Assembly (NCBI RefSeq): GCF_000384475.1
Contig: NZ_ARWB01000001.1
Coordinates: 1,468,176-1,532,175 of the forward strand
Direction of reading: 5' to 3'
Length of the DNA stretch: 64,000 nt
DNA from: Methylopila sp. M107
Lineage (GTDB): Bacteria; Pseudomonadota; Alphaproteobacteria; Rhizobiales; Methylopilaceae
The notes under the pieces were generated by a model. It was not told the DNA's origin. It saw nothing but the letters and a program-made list of their open reading frames with translations, and searched no databases. Position 1 is the stretch's first letter. Each line of letters begins with the position of its first letter. Shown in pieces: positions 17,392 through 26,612 of the stretch. Both the position numbers and the translations under genes were made by a program.

Positions 17392-17445
17392 GCGCCGCCG
17401 TCGTTCATGCGCTGCTGACGAGATCAGCCGTAAGTCGTTCGATTA

Positions 17446-18507
17446 TCAGTCGATAACGTCGTCGCATGTCACGTGCGCGCCCAGTCGCTGCTTGCGGTAC
17501 TTCGCCGGCGAGACTTCGTTCCAGCGCTTGAACGCGCGGGTGAACGCGCTGATCTCGGCGTAGCCAAGCCTTTCCGACAGCTGGCTGATCTGCAGATCGC
17601 GGTTCAGCACGTGGCGCTCCGCAAGCTTTCGCCTCTCCTGGTCGACGAGTTCCGCGAAGCTCGTATTGGCTTCCGCGAGCCGCCGCTGGACCGTCCAGCG
17701 CGGAACCGAAACGGCGTCGCTGACGAACTGAAGGTCGAGCGGCGCGACGCCGAGATTGTCCCGCACGGTCGTGCGGACGCGCTCGATCAGCGACGGCGCC
17801 GCGTCGCCAAGGCCGAGCCCCGTCAGATTGGCGCGAAGCAGTTCGAGCAGCCTCGGATCCGCGTTCGGCATCGGCAGGCGCGCGCGCTCCGGCCGGAACA
17901 GCAGCGCGTTCGTCTGCTGGCCGAACACCACCGGCGCGTCGAAGGCCCGCTCGATTTCGCGCCAGTTTTCGCCCCTCGCCTGCTCCAGATGAACCATGTC
18001 GGGCGCCCATCGGGCGCCGGCCGCGTGGCGGAAGACGTTCACGAACATGCCGAGCGTCACGACGGCGTCCTGGTCGCGCCGAAGCACCCGCGCGGGATCG
18101 ACCCTATACGTGAGGTGATGGAACGGGGCGGCGAATGACAGCGTCGTGGCCGTCGACTGCTGGTGGTCGCGAAAGTGGCGCGCCAGATTGTCGGCCGCGT
18201 CCAGCATGGTGCGCGAGGAGAGCGCGATGTAGCCGATCAGGCCGAGCATGTCCGGCGTGAACTGCTGGCCGTAGTCGAGCCCTATGTTCGGATCGGACGC
18301 CTTGCGCGCGGCGTCTTCCAGAATTGCGCAATACTGGTCGAGGCCGATGGCCGAGGTGGGCTTGTCGAGCAGGCGCGGGTCGAGCCCGGCGTCGCCAAAG
18401 ACGCGGTCTGGACAGACGCGGCGGTCTTCCAGAAAGCCGACGAGGCCGGTTGCCGCTGCGGCGAGCACCTTCGTCTCGGCCTGTGGTGTTGGCGTGCCGG
18501 CTGCCAT
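17446..18507 (-). CDS. AraC-family transcriptional regulator
   Basis: A 353-residue regulator with a long N-terminal ligand-binding region (Arabinose_bd-like, OruR/VirF type, about residues 20-210) and a C-terminal AraC double helix-turn-helix (about 245-340), seen as LQFVSDAVSVPRWTVQRRLAE and ISQLSERLGYAEISAFTRAFKRW. ATG 18507 is preferred because GGCGGGG precedes it; ATG 18564 would add 19 residues. It is transcribed away from eutB across a 207-bp gap holding a palindrome, so it probably controls the ethanolamine genes (inference). It converges on fhuB, and regulation of iron genes is a less likely alternative. Confidence 0.85.
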   Translation of the reverse strand: MAAGTPTPQAETKVLAAAATGLVGFLEDRRVCPDRVFGDAGLDPRLLDKPTSAIGLDQYCAILEDAARKASDPNIGLDYGQQFTPDMLGLIGYIALSSRTMLDAADNLARHFRDHQQSTATTLSFAAPFHHLTYRVDPARVLRRDQDAVVTLGMFVNVFRHAAGARWAPDMVHLEQARGENWREIERAFDAPVVFGQQTNALLFRPERARLPMPNADPRLLELLRANLTGLGLGDAAPSLIERVRTTVRDNLGVAPLDLQFVSDAVSVPRWTVQRRLAEANTSFAELVDQERRKLAERHVLNRDLQISQLSERLGYAEISAFTRAFKRWNEVSPAKYRKQRLGAHVTCDDVID

Positions 18508-18522
18508 CTGCGCCCCGCCTGA

Positions 18523-18538
18523 CGTGACGGACGTCACG
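18523..18538. promoter_or_regulatory. Candidate operator: perfect inverted repeat
   Basis: A perfect 7-bp inverted repeat with a 2-bp centre (CGTGACG-GA-CGTCACG) lies 15 bp upstream of the AraC-type regulator start, in the divergent spacer with eutB. Its position suits an operator that could act on both directions. Which protein binds it is unknown; AraC-family proteins more often bind direct repeats, so another factor is possible. Confidence 0.4.
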
Positions 18539-18714
18539 CTCCGCCATCCCGCGCGTGATCGCAAGCATGAAGGTTGTGCGACGCCAGCAAGACGCGCTTT
18601 TGCGGCGCGCTGTCAAATTCTTGCCGCCTCCGGTCAAGCCAGCGGGTCGATCTATGGCCTAAGGCTTGCTTCACGCTGGTATAACGGATGCGTGAACTGC
18701 GGGAGTGGGTTTCG

Positions 18715-20112
18715 ATGGCTTACGGGGCGACCCTCGGCGGCGAGAGCTTCACATTCGACGACCTGAAGACCCTGCTGGCGGTGGCCTCGCCGCGCCGTTC
18801 CGGCGACGAGCTGGCGGGACTCGCGGCCGAAACCGACGCCCAGCGGGTGGCGGCGCGCTTCGCGCTGGCCGACCTGCCGCTGAAGACCTTCCTGACAGAA
18901 ACGCTCGTTCCCTACGAGGACGACGAGGTCACCCGCCTCATCATCGACAGCCACGATCCCGTGGCGTTCGCAGCCATTTCGCATCTCACCGTCGGCGGCT
19001 TCCGCGACTGGCTGCTGGCGCGCGACACCGACGCGACGGCGCTCGAGAACGCTTGCGCTGGTTTGACGCCAGAAATGGTCGCGGCGGTCTCGAAACTCAT
19101 GCGCAATCAGGATCTGATCTCGGTCGCGCGCAAGCGGCGTGTCACGACGGCGTTCCGCACCACGCTCGGGCTCGAGGGCCGGCTCGGCACAAGGCTTCAG
19201 CCAAACCATCCGACCGACGACCCGCGCGGCATTGCGGTCTCGGTGCTGGACGGCCTGCTCTATGGCGTCGGCGACGCCGTCATCGGCATCAATCCGGCGA
19301 CCGACAACGTGCCGAACGCGATCGCGCTGATGGAGATGCTCGACGAGCTTCGCCTGCAATACGACATCCCGGCCCAGACCTGCGTGCTGACCCACGTCAC
19401 CAACGCGATCGAGATCATGAACCGGCGTGCGCCGATCGATCTGGTGTTCCAGTCGGTCGCGGGCTCGGAGGCCGCGAACCGCTCCTTCGGCATCGACCTC
19501 TCGGTGCTCGCCGAAGCCTATGACGCCGCCCGCGCGCTGAAGCGCGGAACGGTCGGCCAGAACGTCATGTATTTCGAGACCGGCCAGGGCGCGGCGCTGT
19601 CGGCCGAGGCGCATCACGGCGTCGACCAGCAGACCATGGAGACCCGCGCCTATGCGGTCGCGCGCGCCTTCGACCCGCTGATCGTCAACACCGTCGTCGG
19701 CTTCATTGGCCCGGAATATCTCTACGACGGCAAGCAGATCATCCGGGCCGGCCTCGAGGACCATTTCTGCGCGAAACTGCTCGGCCTGCCGATGGGCTGC
19801 GACGTCTGCTACACCAACCACGCCGAGGCCGACCAGGACGACATGGACGGGCTGATGACCCTGCTGACCACGGCGGGGTGCACCTTCCTGATCGCGGTGC
19901 CCGGCTCCGACGACATCATGCTGAACTATCAGAGCCTGTCGTTCCACGACGTGCTGTACCTGCGCTCGACGCTCGGCGTCCGGGCCGCGCCCGAATTCGA
20001 GGCGTGGCTCGACCGCATGGGCATGGTCACGCCGGACGGCCATGTCCGCGAGCTCGACGACGCCGGCTCCGCCGCCTCGCGGCTCATGACCCTCACCGCC
20101 AAGATCGCCTGA
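18715..20112 (+). CDS. eutB: Ethanolamine ammonia-lyase large subunit
   Basis: A 465-residue EutB. The enzyme uses adenosylcobalamin to turn ethanolamine into acetaldehyde and ammonia. Family-typical stretches are RSGDELAGLAAETDAQRVAA near the N-terminus, the YEDDEVTRLI segment, NHPTDDPRGIAVSVLDGLLYGVGDAVIGINP in the middle, and MGCDVCYTNHAEADQDD toward the C-terminus. Length is close to the E. coli protein (453). ATG 18715 is chosen over ATG 18688 because GGGAGTGGG precedes it and family similarity starts there. It lies 14 bp upstream of eutC in one operon with the permease. No microcompartment or reactivase genes accompany it. Confidence 0.95.
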   Translation: MAYGATLGGESFTFDDLKTLLAVASPRRSGDELAGLAAETDAQRVAARFALADLPLKTFLTETLVPYEDDEVTRLIIDSHDPVAFAAISHLTVGGFRDWLLARDTDATALENACAGLTPEMVAAVSKLMRNQDLISVARKRRVTTAFRTTLGLEGRLGTRLQPNHPTDDPRGIAVSVLDGLLYGVGDAVIGINPATDNVPNAIALMEMLDELRLQYDIPAQTCVLTHVTNAIEIMNRRAPIDLVFQSVAGSEAANRSFGIDLSVLAEAYDAARALKRGTVGQNVMYFETGQGAALSAEAHHGVDQQTMETRAYAVARAFDPLIVNTVVGFIGPEYLYDGKQIIRAGLEDHFCAKLLGLPMGCDVCYTNHAEADQDDMDGLMTLLTTAGCTFLIAVPGSDDIMLNYQSLSFHDVLYLRSTLGVRAAPEFEAWLDRMGMVTPDGHVRELDDAGSAASRLMTLTAKIA

Positions 20113-20126
20113 AGGAGCCGCGCGCC

Positions 20127-20912
20127 ATGGCCGACGTTCTCGGTCCCGTTCCGCCCCGTCCCGATCTCTGGGCCGGACTGCGCAACGCCACCACGGCCCG
20201 CATCGGACTCGGCCGCAGCGGGAACGCGCTGCCGCTGAAGGCGGTGCTCGATTTCCAGCTCGCTCACGCCAAGGCGCGCGACGCCGTCCACGACCCGCTC
20301 GACGTAGCGGCCGTCCAGAAGGCGCTCGCGCCGCTCAAAACCATCGCGGTCGCGAGCTCGGCGCCGGACCGGCCGACTTATCTGAGGCGCCCCGATCTCG
20401 GGCGTCGCCTGAGCGAGGACGGCTTCACGGCGCTTGACGGCGCGGGAACGGGCTTCGATCTCGTCTTCGTCGTCGCCGACGGCCTGTCGGCGACCGCGGT
20501 GCAGTCCCACGCGGCGCCGCTCGTCCAGGCCGCGACCGAGCGGCTGAAGGGTTTTTCGATCGCGCCGGTCGTGGTCGCGACCCAGGCGCGTGTCGCGCTA
20601 GGGGACGACGTCGGCGAGCGGCTCGGCGCGCGGCTCGTCGCCGTGCTGATCGGCGAACGGCCCGGCCTCAGCGTCGCCGACAGCCTCGGCGTCTACCTGA
20701 CCTTCGGCCCGAAGCGGGGCCGGCGCGACGCCGAGCGCAACTGCATCTCGAACGTCCACACCCATGGCGGCCTCTCTTACGCGCTCGCCGCCGACAAGCT
20801 CGCCTGGCTCGCGACAGCGGCGCTGAGGCTCGGGCTCACCGGCGTGAAGCTGAAAGACGACGTCGACGCGCTCGCGCCGCCAGCGGCGCCGGCGATCGGC
20901 CCATCGGACTGA
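20127..20912 (+). CDS. eutC: Ethanolamine ammonia-lyase small subunit
   Basis: A 261-residue EutC, the partner subunit that forms the cobalamin-binding interface with EutB. Recognisable features are LRNATTARIGLGRSGNALP near the N-terminus, LDFQLAHAKARDAVHDPLD, VVADGLSATAVQSHA in the middle, the ERPGLSVADSLGVYLT segment and ERNCISNVHTHGGLSY near the C-terminus. AAGGAG at 20112-20117 gives a strong ribosome-binding site for ATG 20127. It follows eutB directly and precedes the permease by 78 bp. Confidence 0.95.
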   Translation: MADVLGPVPPRPDLWAGLRNATTARIGLGRSGNALPLKAVLDFQLAHAKARDAVHDPLDVAAVQKALAPLKTIAVASSAPDRPTYLRRPDLGRRLSEDGFTALDGAGTGFDLVFVVADGLSATAVQSHAAPLVQAATERLKGFSIAPVVVATQARVALGDDVGERLGARLVAVLIGERPGLSVADSLGVYLTFGPKRGRRDAERNCISNVHTHGGLSYALAADKLAWLATAALRLGLTGVKLKDDVDALAPPAAPAIGPSD

Positions 20913-20990
20913 AAACCTGACGGCAAAAGTCAGGACGACAGAAGACTGAAACGACGCAAAGCAGCGAACCCGAAACAGGAGGCCGGCGCC

Positions 20991-22364
20991 ATGAGCGACG
21001 GGCATGACGTTACTCTCAAGAAGACCCTGAACACCTTCCACCTGTGGGGCATCGCCGTCGGGCTGGTGATCTCGGGCGAATATTTCGGCTGGAGCTACGG
21101 CTGGGCGACCGCCGGCACGCTCGGCTTCCTGATCACGACGATCGCGATCGCGGCGATGTACGTCGCGTTCATCTTCTCCTTCACCGAGCTCACCACGGCA
21201 ATCCCCCAGGCGGGCGGGCCCTTCGCCTACTCGCTGCGCGCATTCGGGCCGGTCGGCGGCGCGATCGCGGGCTTCGCCACGCTGATCGAGTTCGTGTTCG
21301 CCCCGCCCGCGATCTCGCTCGCGATCGGCGCCTATCTCAACGTCCAGTTCCCCTCGCTCGATCCGAAGATCGCGGCGCTCGGGGCCTATCTGGTGTTCGT
21401 GACGCTCAACATCATCGGCGTCCAGATCGCCGCGACCTTCGAGCTGTTCGTCACCATCCTCGCGGTCGGCGAGCTGCTGGTGTTCATGGGCGTGGTGGCC
21501 CCGGCCTTCAGCTTCTCGAACTTCGCGGCCGGCGGCTGGGCGGGCGAGAACACCTTCAGCCTCGCCTCCTTCGGCGGCATCTTCGCCGCGATCCCGTTCG
21601 CGATCTGGTTCTTTCTCGCGATCGAGGGCGTCGCAATGGCGGCCGAGGAAGCCAAGGACCCGAAGCGCACCATTCCGATCGCCTACACGACGGGCGTGCT
21701 CACCCTCGTCGCGCTCGCATTCGGCGTGATGCTGTTCGCCGGCGGCTCCGGCGACTGGAAGGCGCTGTCGAACCTCAACGACCCGCTGCCGCAGGCGATG
21801 AAGACGGTCGTCGGCGAGTCGAGCGGCTGGCTGCACATGCTGGTGTGGCTCGGCCTGTTCGGCCTTGTCGCCTCGTTCCACGGCATCATCATGGGCTATG
21901 CGCGCCAGATCTTCGCGCTGTCGCGGGCGGGCTTCCTGCCTGAGTTCTTCTCGCGGCTGCACCCGCGCTTCCGCACACCGCATGTCGCGACGATCGCAGG
22001 CGGCGTGGTCGGCGTCGCGGCGATCTTCAGCGACAACTGGATCTCGATCGCAGGCCAGGCGCTCACCGCCAGCATCGTGACGATGTCGGTGTTCGGCGCG
22101 CTGGTGATGTACATCATGAGCATGCTGAGCCTGTTCAAGCTGCGCGCGACCGAGCCGAACCTCGCCCGGCCGTTCCGCGCGCCGCTCTACCCGCTCGCGC
22201 CGGGCTTCGCGCTCGCCATGGCGTTCGTCGCGCTCGGGGCCATGATCTACTACAACTTCCAGATCTTCCTGATCTTCGCCGGCGTCATGGCGCTCGCGGT
22301 GACGGTCGTCACCCTCACGCGCCGCAATGTGCCTGCGGGCCCGGTCGCGCCCGAAGCCGCCTGA
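20991..22364 (+). CDS. APC-family ethanolamine permease
   Basis: A 457-residue, twelve-segment membrane protein of the amino acid-polyamine-organocation family, closest in pattern to the Eat/EutP ethanolamine permeases. Seen: the TM1 motif GLVISGEYFGWSYGWATAGTLG, the TM3 region ITEL-type FTELTTAIPQAGGPFAYSLRAFGPVGG, and AAEEAKDPKRTIPIAY in the cytoplasmic loop after TM6. Its position directly behind eutBC, with AGGAGG upstream of the ATG, assigns it to ethanolamine import. Other small amines cannot be excluded as substrates. Confidence 0.9.
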   Translation: MSDGHDVTLKKTLNTFHLWGIAVGLVISGEYFGWSYGWATAGTLGFLITTIAIAAMYVAFIFSFTELTTAIPQAGGPFAYSLRAFGPVGGAIAGFATLIEFVFAPPAISLAIGAYLNVQFPSLDPKIAALGAYLVFVTLNIIGVQIAATFELFVTILAVGELLVFMGVVAPAFSFSNFAAGGWAGENTFSLASFGGIFAAIPFAIWFFLAIEGVAMAAEEAKDPKRTIPIAYTTGVLTLVALAFGVMLFAGGSGDWKALSNLNDPLPQAMKTVVGESSGWLHMLVWLGLFGLVASFHGIIMGYARQIFALSRAGFLPEFFSRLHPRFRTPHVATIAGGVVGVAAIFSDNWISIAGQALTASIVTMSVFGALVMYIMSMLSLFKLRATEPNLARPFRAPLYPLAPGFALAMAFVALGAMIYYNFQIFLIFAGVMALAVTVVTLTRRNVPAGPVAPEAA

Positions 22365-22685
22365 GAGCGGAACGACGCTTTGCAGGCGGTTCCGGAAACG
22401 GGTCGCCTGCGAGGCCCCTGCCTGCCATTCGCCGAATTCTTCGACATCACAGACTCTTCCGGTTCGCCGGGAGGGTTTTGTCGCGTCAATCCGGCCCGAA
22501 GGCGGGCAAGCTTGCGAAGACTAATCGAGCAAGATGCGCCGCCAGATACCGCCTATGATGATCAAACGATAGACTTTCGAAGCGCGTCTGGTTTAATTGC
22601 GCCTGCAGACTTGTGAAGAACGCCGCCGCTCTGCAGTCTTGCGTCGGATGGCGCGGCCATCGCCCGTCGGGTTCGAAGGCTTGGC
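22365..22685. other. Intergenic region, no gene recognised
   Basis: A 321-bp gap between the ethanolamine permease and the TIR-STAND gene. Short open frames here show no family pattern. Base composition falls toward AT around 22530-22620, which may be the promoter region of the TIR-STAND gene. No U-tract terminator was recognised behind the permease. Confidence 0.5.
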
Positions 22686-25600
22686 ATGGCGCTCATCTTC
22701 ATCAGCCATGCCAGCGCAAACAACCCCGCCGCCATCGCGATCCGTGACTGGCTGATCGCCGAAGGCTGGAACGACCTGTTCCTCGACGTCGACCCGGTGC
22801 GGGGCATCGTGGCGGCCGAGCGCTGGGAGCGCGCGCTCAACGAGCAGGCGAGCCGCTGCGAGGCGGTCATATTCCTCATCAGCCGGGACTGGCTGGGCTC
22901 GGAGTGGTGCCAGCGCGAGTATCATCTCGCGGACAAGCTGAACAAGCGCATGTTCGGCCTGCTGATCGAGGACATCTCTCCGAACGACCTTCCCAAACAC
23001 CTCACGGCCGATTGGCAGATCGTCAATCTTGCGAGCGGCCGTGACCACATCATGTTTCGCTCGACCTCTCCCGACGGCTCGACGGAACGGCACGTCACCT
23101 TCTCCGAAAGCGGGCTAAAGCGCCTCAAGGCGGGGCTCGCCAAAGCGGGTCTAGACCCCCGCTTCTTCGACTGGCCGCCGGCCTACGATCCCGACCGCGC
23201 GCCCTATCGCGGCCTGAAGGCGCTGGAGGCCGACGACGCCGGCATCTTCTTCGGCCGCGAGGCCGCGACGATCGCCGTGCTCGACAGGCTGCGCGGCATG
23301 CGCGAGCAGTCCGGCGAGGTGAAGCTGCTGGTGTTGCTCGGCGGATCCGGCGCAGGAAAATCGTCCTTCATGCGCGCGGGCGTGCTGCCGCGGCTGAAAC
23401 GGGACGACCGCAACTTTATGCCGCTGCCCGTGGTGCGGCCGGCCCGGGCCGTGATGAGCGGCCCAAGCGGCCTCCTGTCGGCGTTCGAGGATGCGCTTCG
23501 CCATGCCGGCCGGCCGGCGTCGCTGGCGCGGGTGGCGGAGCGCCTCCATACGGGCGCGGAAGGCGCATTGGCGTTGGCCGAGGAGCTCGCCGCCGCCGCG
23601 ACGTCCGGCGACCAGCCTGGCGAGCCGCCGCGCCAGCGCCCGACCGTGGTGATCGCGATCGACCAGGCGGAAGAGCTGTTCCAGCTCGACGGCGCCGGCG
23701 AATCCGCGATGTTCCTGGCGATGATGCGCGACCTCGCCGCGACCCGCGGGGCCAACATCCTGTTCCTCGTCGCGATCCGGACCGACAGCTACCCAGTCAT
23801 GCAGATCTCGGACGAGCTGCGCGATCTCCCGCACGACACCTACAGCCTTCAGCCGCTGCCGCGCGGCGCCTATGGGGCGGTCATCGAGGGGCCGGCGCGC
23901 AGGCTCAAGGACGGGCCGCGTCGCCTGCGGGTCGAGCCGGCGCTGACCTCCGCGCTGCTCACCGACGTCGAGGCGGACGCGGCAAAGGACGCGCTTCCGC
24001 TGCTGTCATTCACGCTCGAGCGGCTCTACCTCGCGCATCGCGGCGACGGAGAACTGACCGCGGCGGGCTACCGGTCGATCGGCGGCATCGGCGGCTCGAT
24101 CGAGGCCGCGGTGGCCAAGGCGATGCGGAATGCCGAGGCCGATCGGCGCGTGCCCTCCGACCCCGCCGAGCGCGACGCGCTGCTCCGCCAGGGGCTGATT
24201 CCCTGGCTCGCGATGCTCGACCCGGAGACCAAGGAGCCCCGACGGCGCGTCGCCCGGATGACCGAGATCCCGGAGGCTTCGCGGCCGCTGATCGAGCATC
24301 TGATCGCGGCCCGGCTGCTGACCAGCGACGTCGAGCCCGACAGCGACGTCGTGACGGTCGAACCGACCCACGAGGCGATCCTGCGGCAGTGGAGCCTGCT
24401 GGCCGGCTGGCTGAGCGACGACCTGATCCCATGGGCCGCCGTCGAAGCGCTCCAGCGCGCCCGGCGCGACTGGGACGCGAACGGCCGCAAGGAAGACTGG
24501 ATCTCGCATGAGGCCGGCCGGCTCGAGGACGCAGAGCGCGTGAGCCAGTCGGTGGATTTTCGCGCCTATCTGACCGCGGCGGACCGTGACTACATTGCGG
24601 CCGCGCGCGAGCGCGAGAACCGCCGCCGTGACCAGGAGCTGGCCGGCGTCCGCGCGCTCGCCCAGGCGACCGAGCGGGAGCTCAAGCGGACCAAGCAACT
24701 GGTCGCGGTCGCGGTCGCGGCGGCGGCGGCCGCCGGCGCGTTCGGCTATTGGGGCGTCAGCCAGGCGAGGAACAGCGAGCAATCCTACGCGACCGCACTC
24801 GAGGCCGGTTCGACCACGGCCGATCTCGTGCGCAACCAGCTCGGCCTCAGCAGCAATGTCGACTATCTCGACGACGCCCAGCTCGGCGACGGCATCCGCA
24901 TCGGGGTCGGCGAAAAGCTGATCGACACCTGGCGCATCGCGCTGGAGAAGCTGCCGAAGATCGACGACGCGCGAAACATCAAGGCGCAGATTGAACTGTT
25001 CCGCCTGCTGATGAAGAGCTACTCGCAGATCGGCCGGAAGACCTTGTCGATCCAGTCCGCCAACAAGGTCCTGGAACTCTCGTCAAACCGAAGCGCGGCG
25101 GGCGCCGTCGAGCCGAACACTCTAGCGAAGTACCGCCTGGAATCGCATCTGCTGCTCGGCATCTACGGCAACATCGACGGCGACTACGCGACCGCGGAGA
25201 AGGAGTTCAACGCCACGGCCGCGATCGCCGACGCCGAGGAGCCGAAACACGCGGAAAAGTCCGAGGCGCGGCTCTACTGGCAGCGCGCCAAGGCGGCCGC
25301 GCTCGAAGGGCTCGGAGACCGCGACATGCGGCTCAAGCGCTTCTCCGAGGCCGCGACGGAGTTCGAGGCCGTGCTCTCGCTGTTCGACCGCCTGCTGGCG
25401 GACGCGCCGGACGACAAGCGCTTTCTTCGCAAGAAGGCGATCAACGTCGGCAAGCTCGTCGACACCATTTTCGCGTCCGGCGACACGAAGCGCGCAGAGG
25501 CGAAGGCCGGCGAGAACATCCGGATCTCCGCCGCGCTCGTCGCGGCGGACGGGAACAACGCCGATCTCATCCGGGGCCTCGGCATCGCCTATGAGAAACG

Positions 25601-26081
25601 AGGGCTCTATCGCCGGCATCTCGGCGCGGGCGACCCGTCGATGCTGGCCGGCGCGCGCTCCGACTATCTTGCGGCGCGCGAGCTGATGGAGCGGCTGGCC
25701 GCGCGCGACGGCGGCAACTTCAATTGGCGGCTCAACCTCGGCTACACGCTGCTCGGCTATGCGGACCTGCTGCGCGAGTTGTCCGGCGGCGACGCGGCGG
25801 CGCTCGCCGCCTACCACCAATTTCTCGACACGATGAAGCCGCTGGCGGCGGAATCTCCGGAAAACCGCATCGTACAGCGCAACCTGACGACCGCCTATCA
25901 GCGCCTCGCGCGGCTCTACGGCGACACCGGCGACCAGGAGAGGGCGCGCGCCTATCTGATCAAGTGCGCCGGCCGCGACGACATCCAGAACGCATACAAT
26001 CCGCGCAACTCCGACATCGAAGACCCCGCCGAATGGTGCCGCGCGAGGCTTGCGCAGAAGCGCGCGGCGACGCCTGGGTGA
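22686..26081 (+). CDS. TIR domain / STAND P-loop NTPase / helical-repeat protein (putative immune sensor)
   Basis: A 1131-residue multidomain protein. Residues 1-150 form a TIR-type domain: IFISHAS at 4-10 and SEWCQREY at 72-79, with E78 at the position of the catalytic glutamate of NAD-cleaving TIRs. Residues 173-205 carry PYRGLKALEADDAGIFFGRE, the usual entry to a novel-STAND NTPase. Walker A is GGSGAGKSS (219-227, K225) and Walker B is VVIAIDQAEELF near 325-336. The regulatory part contains VEPTHEAILRQW near 560. A coiled region is followed by an Ala-rich hydrophobic segment near 680-700, probably membrane-spanning. The last 400 residues are helical and TPR-like. The architecture resembles Avs/STAND antiphage or programmed-death proteins; function is inferred. 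Confidence 0.85.
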   Translation: MALIFISHASANNPAAIAIRDWLIAEGWNDLFLDVDPVRGIVAAERWERALNEQASRCEAVIFLISRDWLGSEWCQREYHLADKLNKRMFGLLIEDISPNDLPKHLTADWQIVNLASGRDHIMFRSTSPDGSTERHVTFSESGLKRLKAGLAKAGLDPRFFDWPPAYDPDRAPYRGLKALEADDAGIFFGREAATIAVLDRLRGMREQSGEVKLLVLLGGSGAGKSSFMRAGVLPRLKRDDRNFMPLPVVRPARAVMSGPSGLLSAFEDALRHAGRPASLARVAERLHTGAEGALALAEELAAAATSGDQPGEPPRQRPTVVIAIDQAEELFQLDGAGESAMFLAMMRDLAATRGANILFLVAIRTDSYPVMQISDELRDLPHDTYSLQPLPRGAYGAVIEGPARRLKDGPRRLRVEPALTSALLTDVEADAAKDALPLLSFTLERLYLAHRGDGELTAAGYRSIGGIGGSIEAAVAKAMRNAEADRRVPSDPAERDALLRQGLIPWLAMLDPETKEPRRRVARMTEIPEASRPLIEHLIAARLLTSDVEPDSDVVTVEPTHEAILRQWSLLAGWLSDDLIPWAAVEALQRARRDWDANGRKEDWISHEAGRLEDAERVSQSVDFRAYLTAADRDYIAAARERENRRRDQELAGVRALAQATERELKRTKQLVAVAVAAAAAAGAFGYWGVSQARNSEQSYATALEAGSTTADLVRNQLGLSSNVDYLDDAQLGDGIRIGVGEKLIDTWRIALEKLPKIDDARNIKAQIELFRLLMKSYSQIGRKTLSIQSANKVLELSSNRSAAGAVEPNTLAKYRLESHLLLGIYGNIDGDYATAEKEFNATAAIADAEEPKHAEKSEARLYWQRAKAAALEGLGDRDMRLKRFSEAATEFEAVLSLFDRLLADAPDDKRFLRKKAINVGKLVDTIFASGDTKRAEAKAGENIRISAALVAADGNNADLIRGLGIAYEKRGLYRRHLGAGDPSMLAGARSDYLAARELMERLAARDGGNFNWRLNLGYTLLGYADLLRELSGGDAAALAAYHQFLDTMKPLAAESPENRIVQRNLTTAYQRLARLYGDTGDQERARAYLIKCAGRDDIQNAYNPRNSDIEDPAEWCRARLAQKRAATPG

Positions 26082-26165
26082 GGGATCGGCGCGCCTGTTC
26101 GCGGGCTTGACCGTCCGGCTCCGCTGCGGTCCCTTGCCGGCCGACCCGCCGAACCGGAGGCCGAA

Positions 26166-26588
26166 ATGCCCGACTATGATCCGCAGAACATCTTCGCCAA
26201 GATCCTGCGCGGCGAGATCCCATCCCTGAAGGTCTATGAGAACGACGACGTCATAGCGATCATGGACGTCATGCCCCAGGCCGACGGCCACGTGCTGGTC
26301 ATCCCGAAGGCCCCGTCGCGCAACCTGCTCGACATGGACGCCAATGTCGTCGGCCCGCTTTTCGCGGCCGTGCAGACCGTCGCCCGCGCCGTGAAGTCGG
26401 CTCTCGACGCGGACGGGATCACCATCACCCAGTTCAACGAGGCGCCCGCCGGCCAGAGCGTGTTCCACGCCCATGTGCATGTGCTGCCGCGGTGGACGGG
26501 CGTTCCGCTCAGGCCGCATACCGGCGAGATGGCGAAGCCGGAAACGCTCGCGCCTCTCGCCGGCAGGATACGCGACGCCCTTCAATGA
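26166..26588 (+). CDS. HIT-family nucleotide-binding hydrolase
   Basis: A 140-residue histidine-triad protein. NIFAKILRGEIPSLKVYEND at the N-terminus and HAHVHVLPRW near residues 103-112 (the His-x-His-x-His active site) are diagnostic of HINT/FHIT-like hydrolases that cleave nucleoside phosphoramidates or dinucleoside polyphosphates. CGGAGG precedes ATG 26166. It sits 84 bp after the TIR-STAND gene on the same strand, but HIT proteins are housekeeping genes and a functional link is not implied. Confidence 0.92.
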   Translation: MPDYDPQNIFAKILRGEIPSLKVYENDDVIAIMDVMPQADGHVLVIPKAPSRNLLDMDANVVGPLFAAVQTVARAVKSALDADGITITQFNEAPAGQSVFHAHVHVLPRWTGVPLRPHTGEMAKPETLAPLAGRIRDALQ

Positions 26589-26612
26589 GATCCGGCGACC
26601 GAACCTTGCCGG

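Noticed and set aside
18539-18714. Cobalamin riboswitch upstream of eutB
   Set aside because: No B12-box-like sequence was seen, and the spacer is too short for a typical cobalamin riboswitch.
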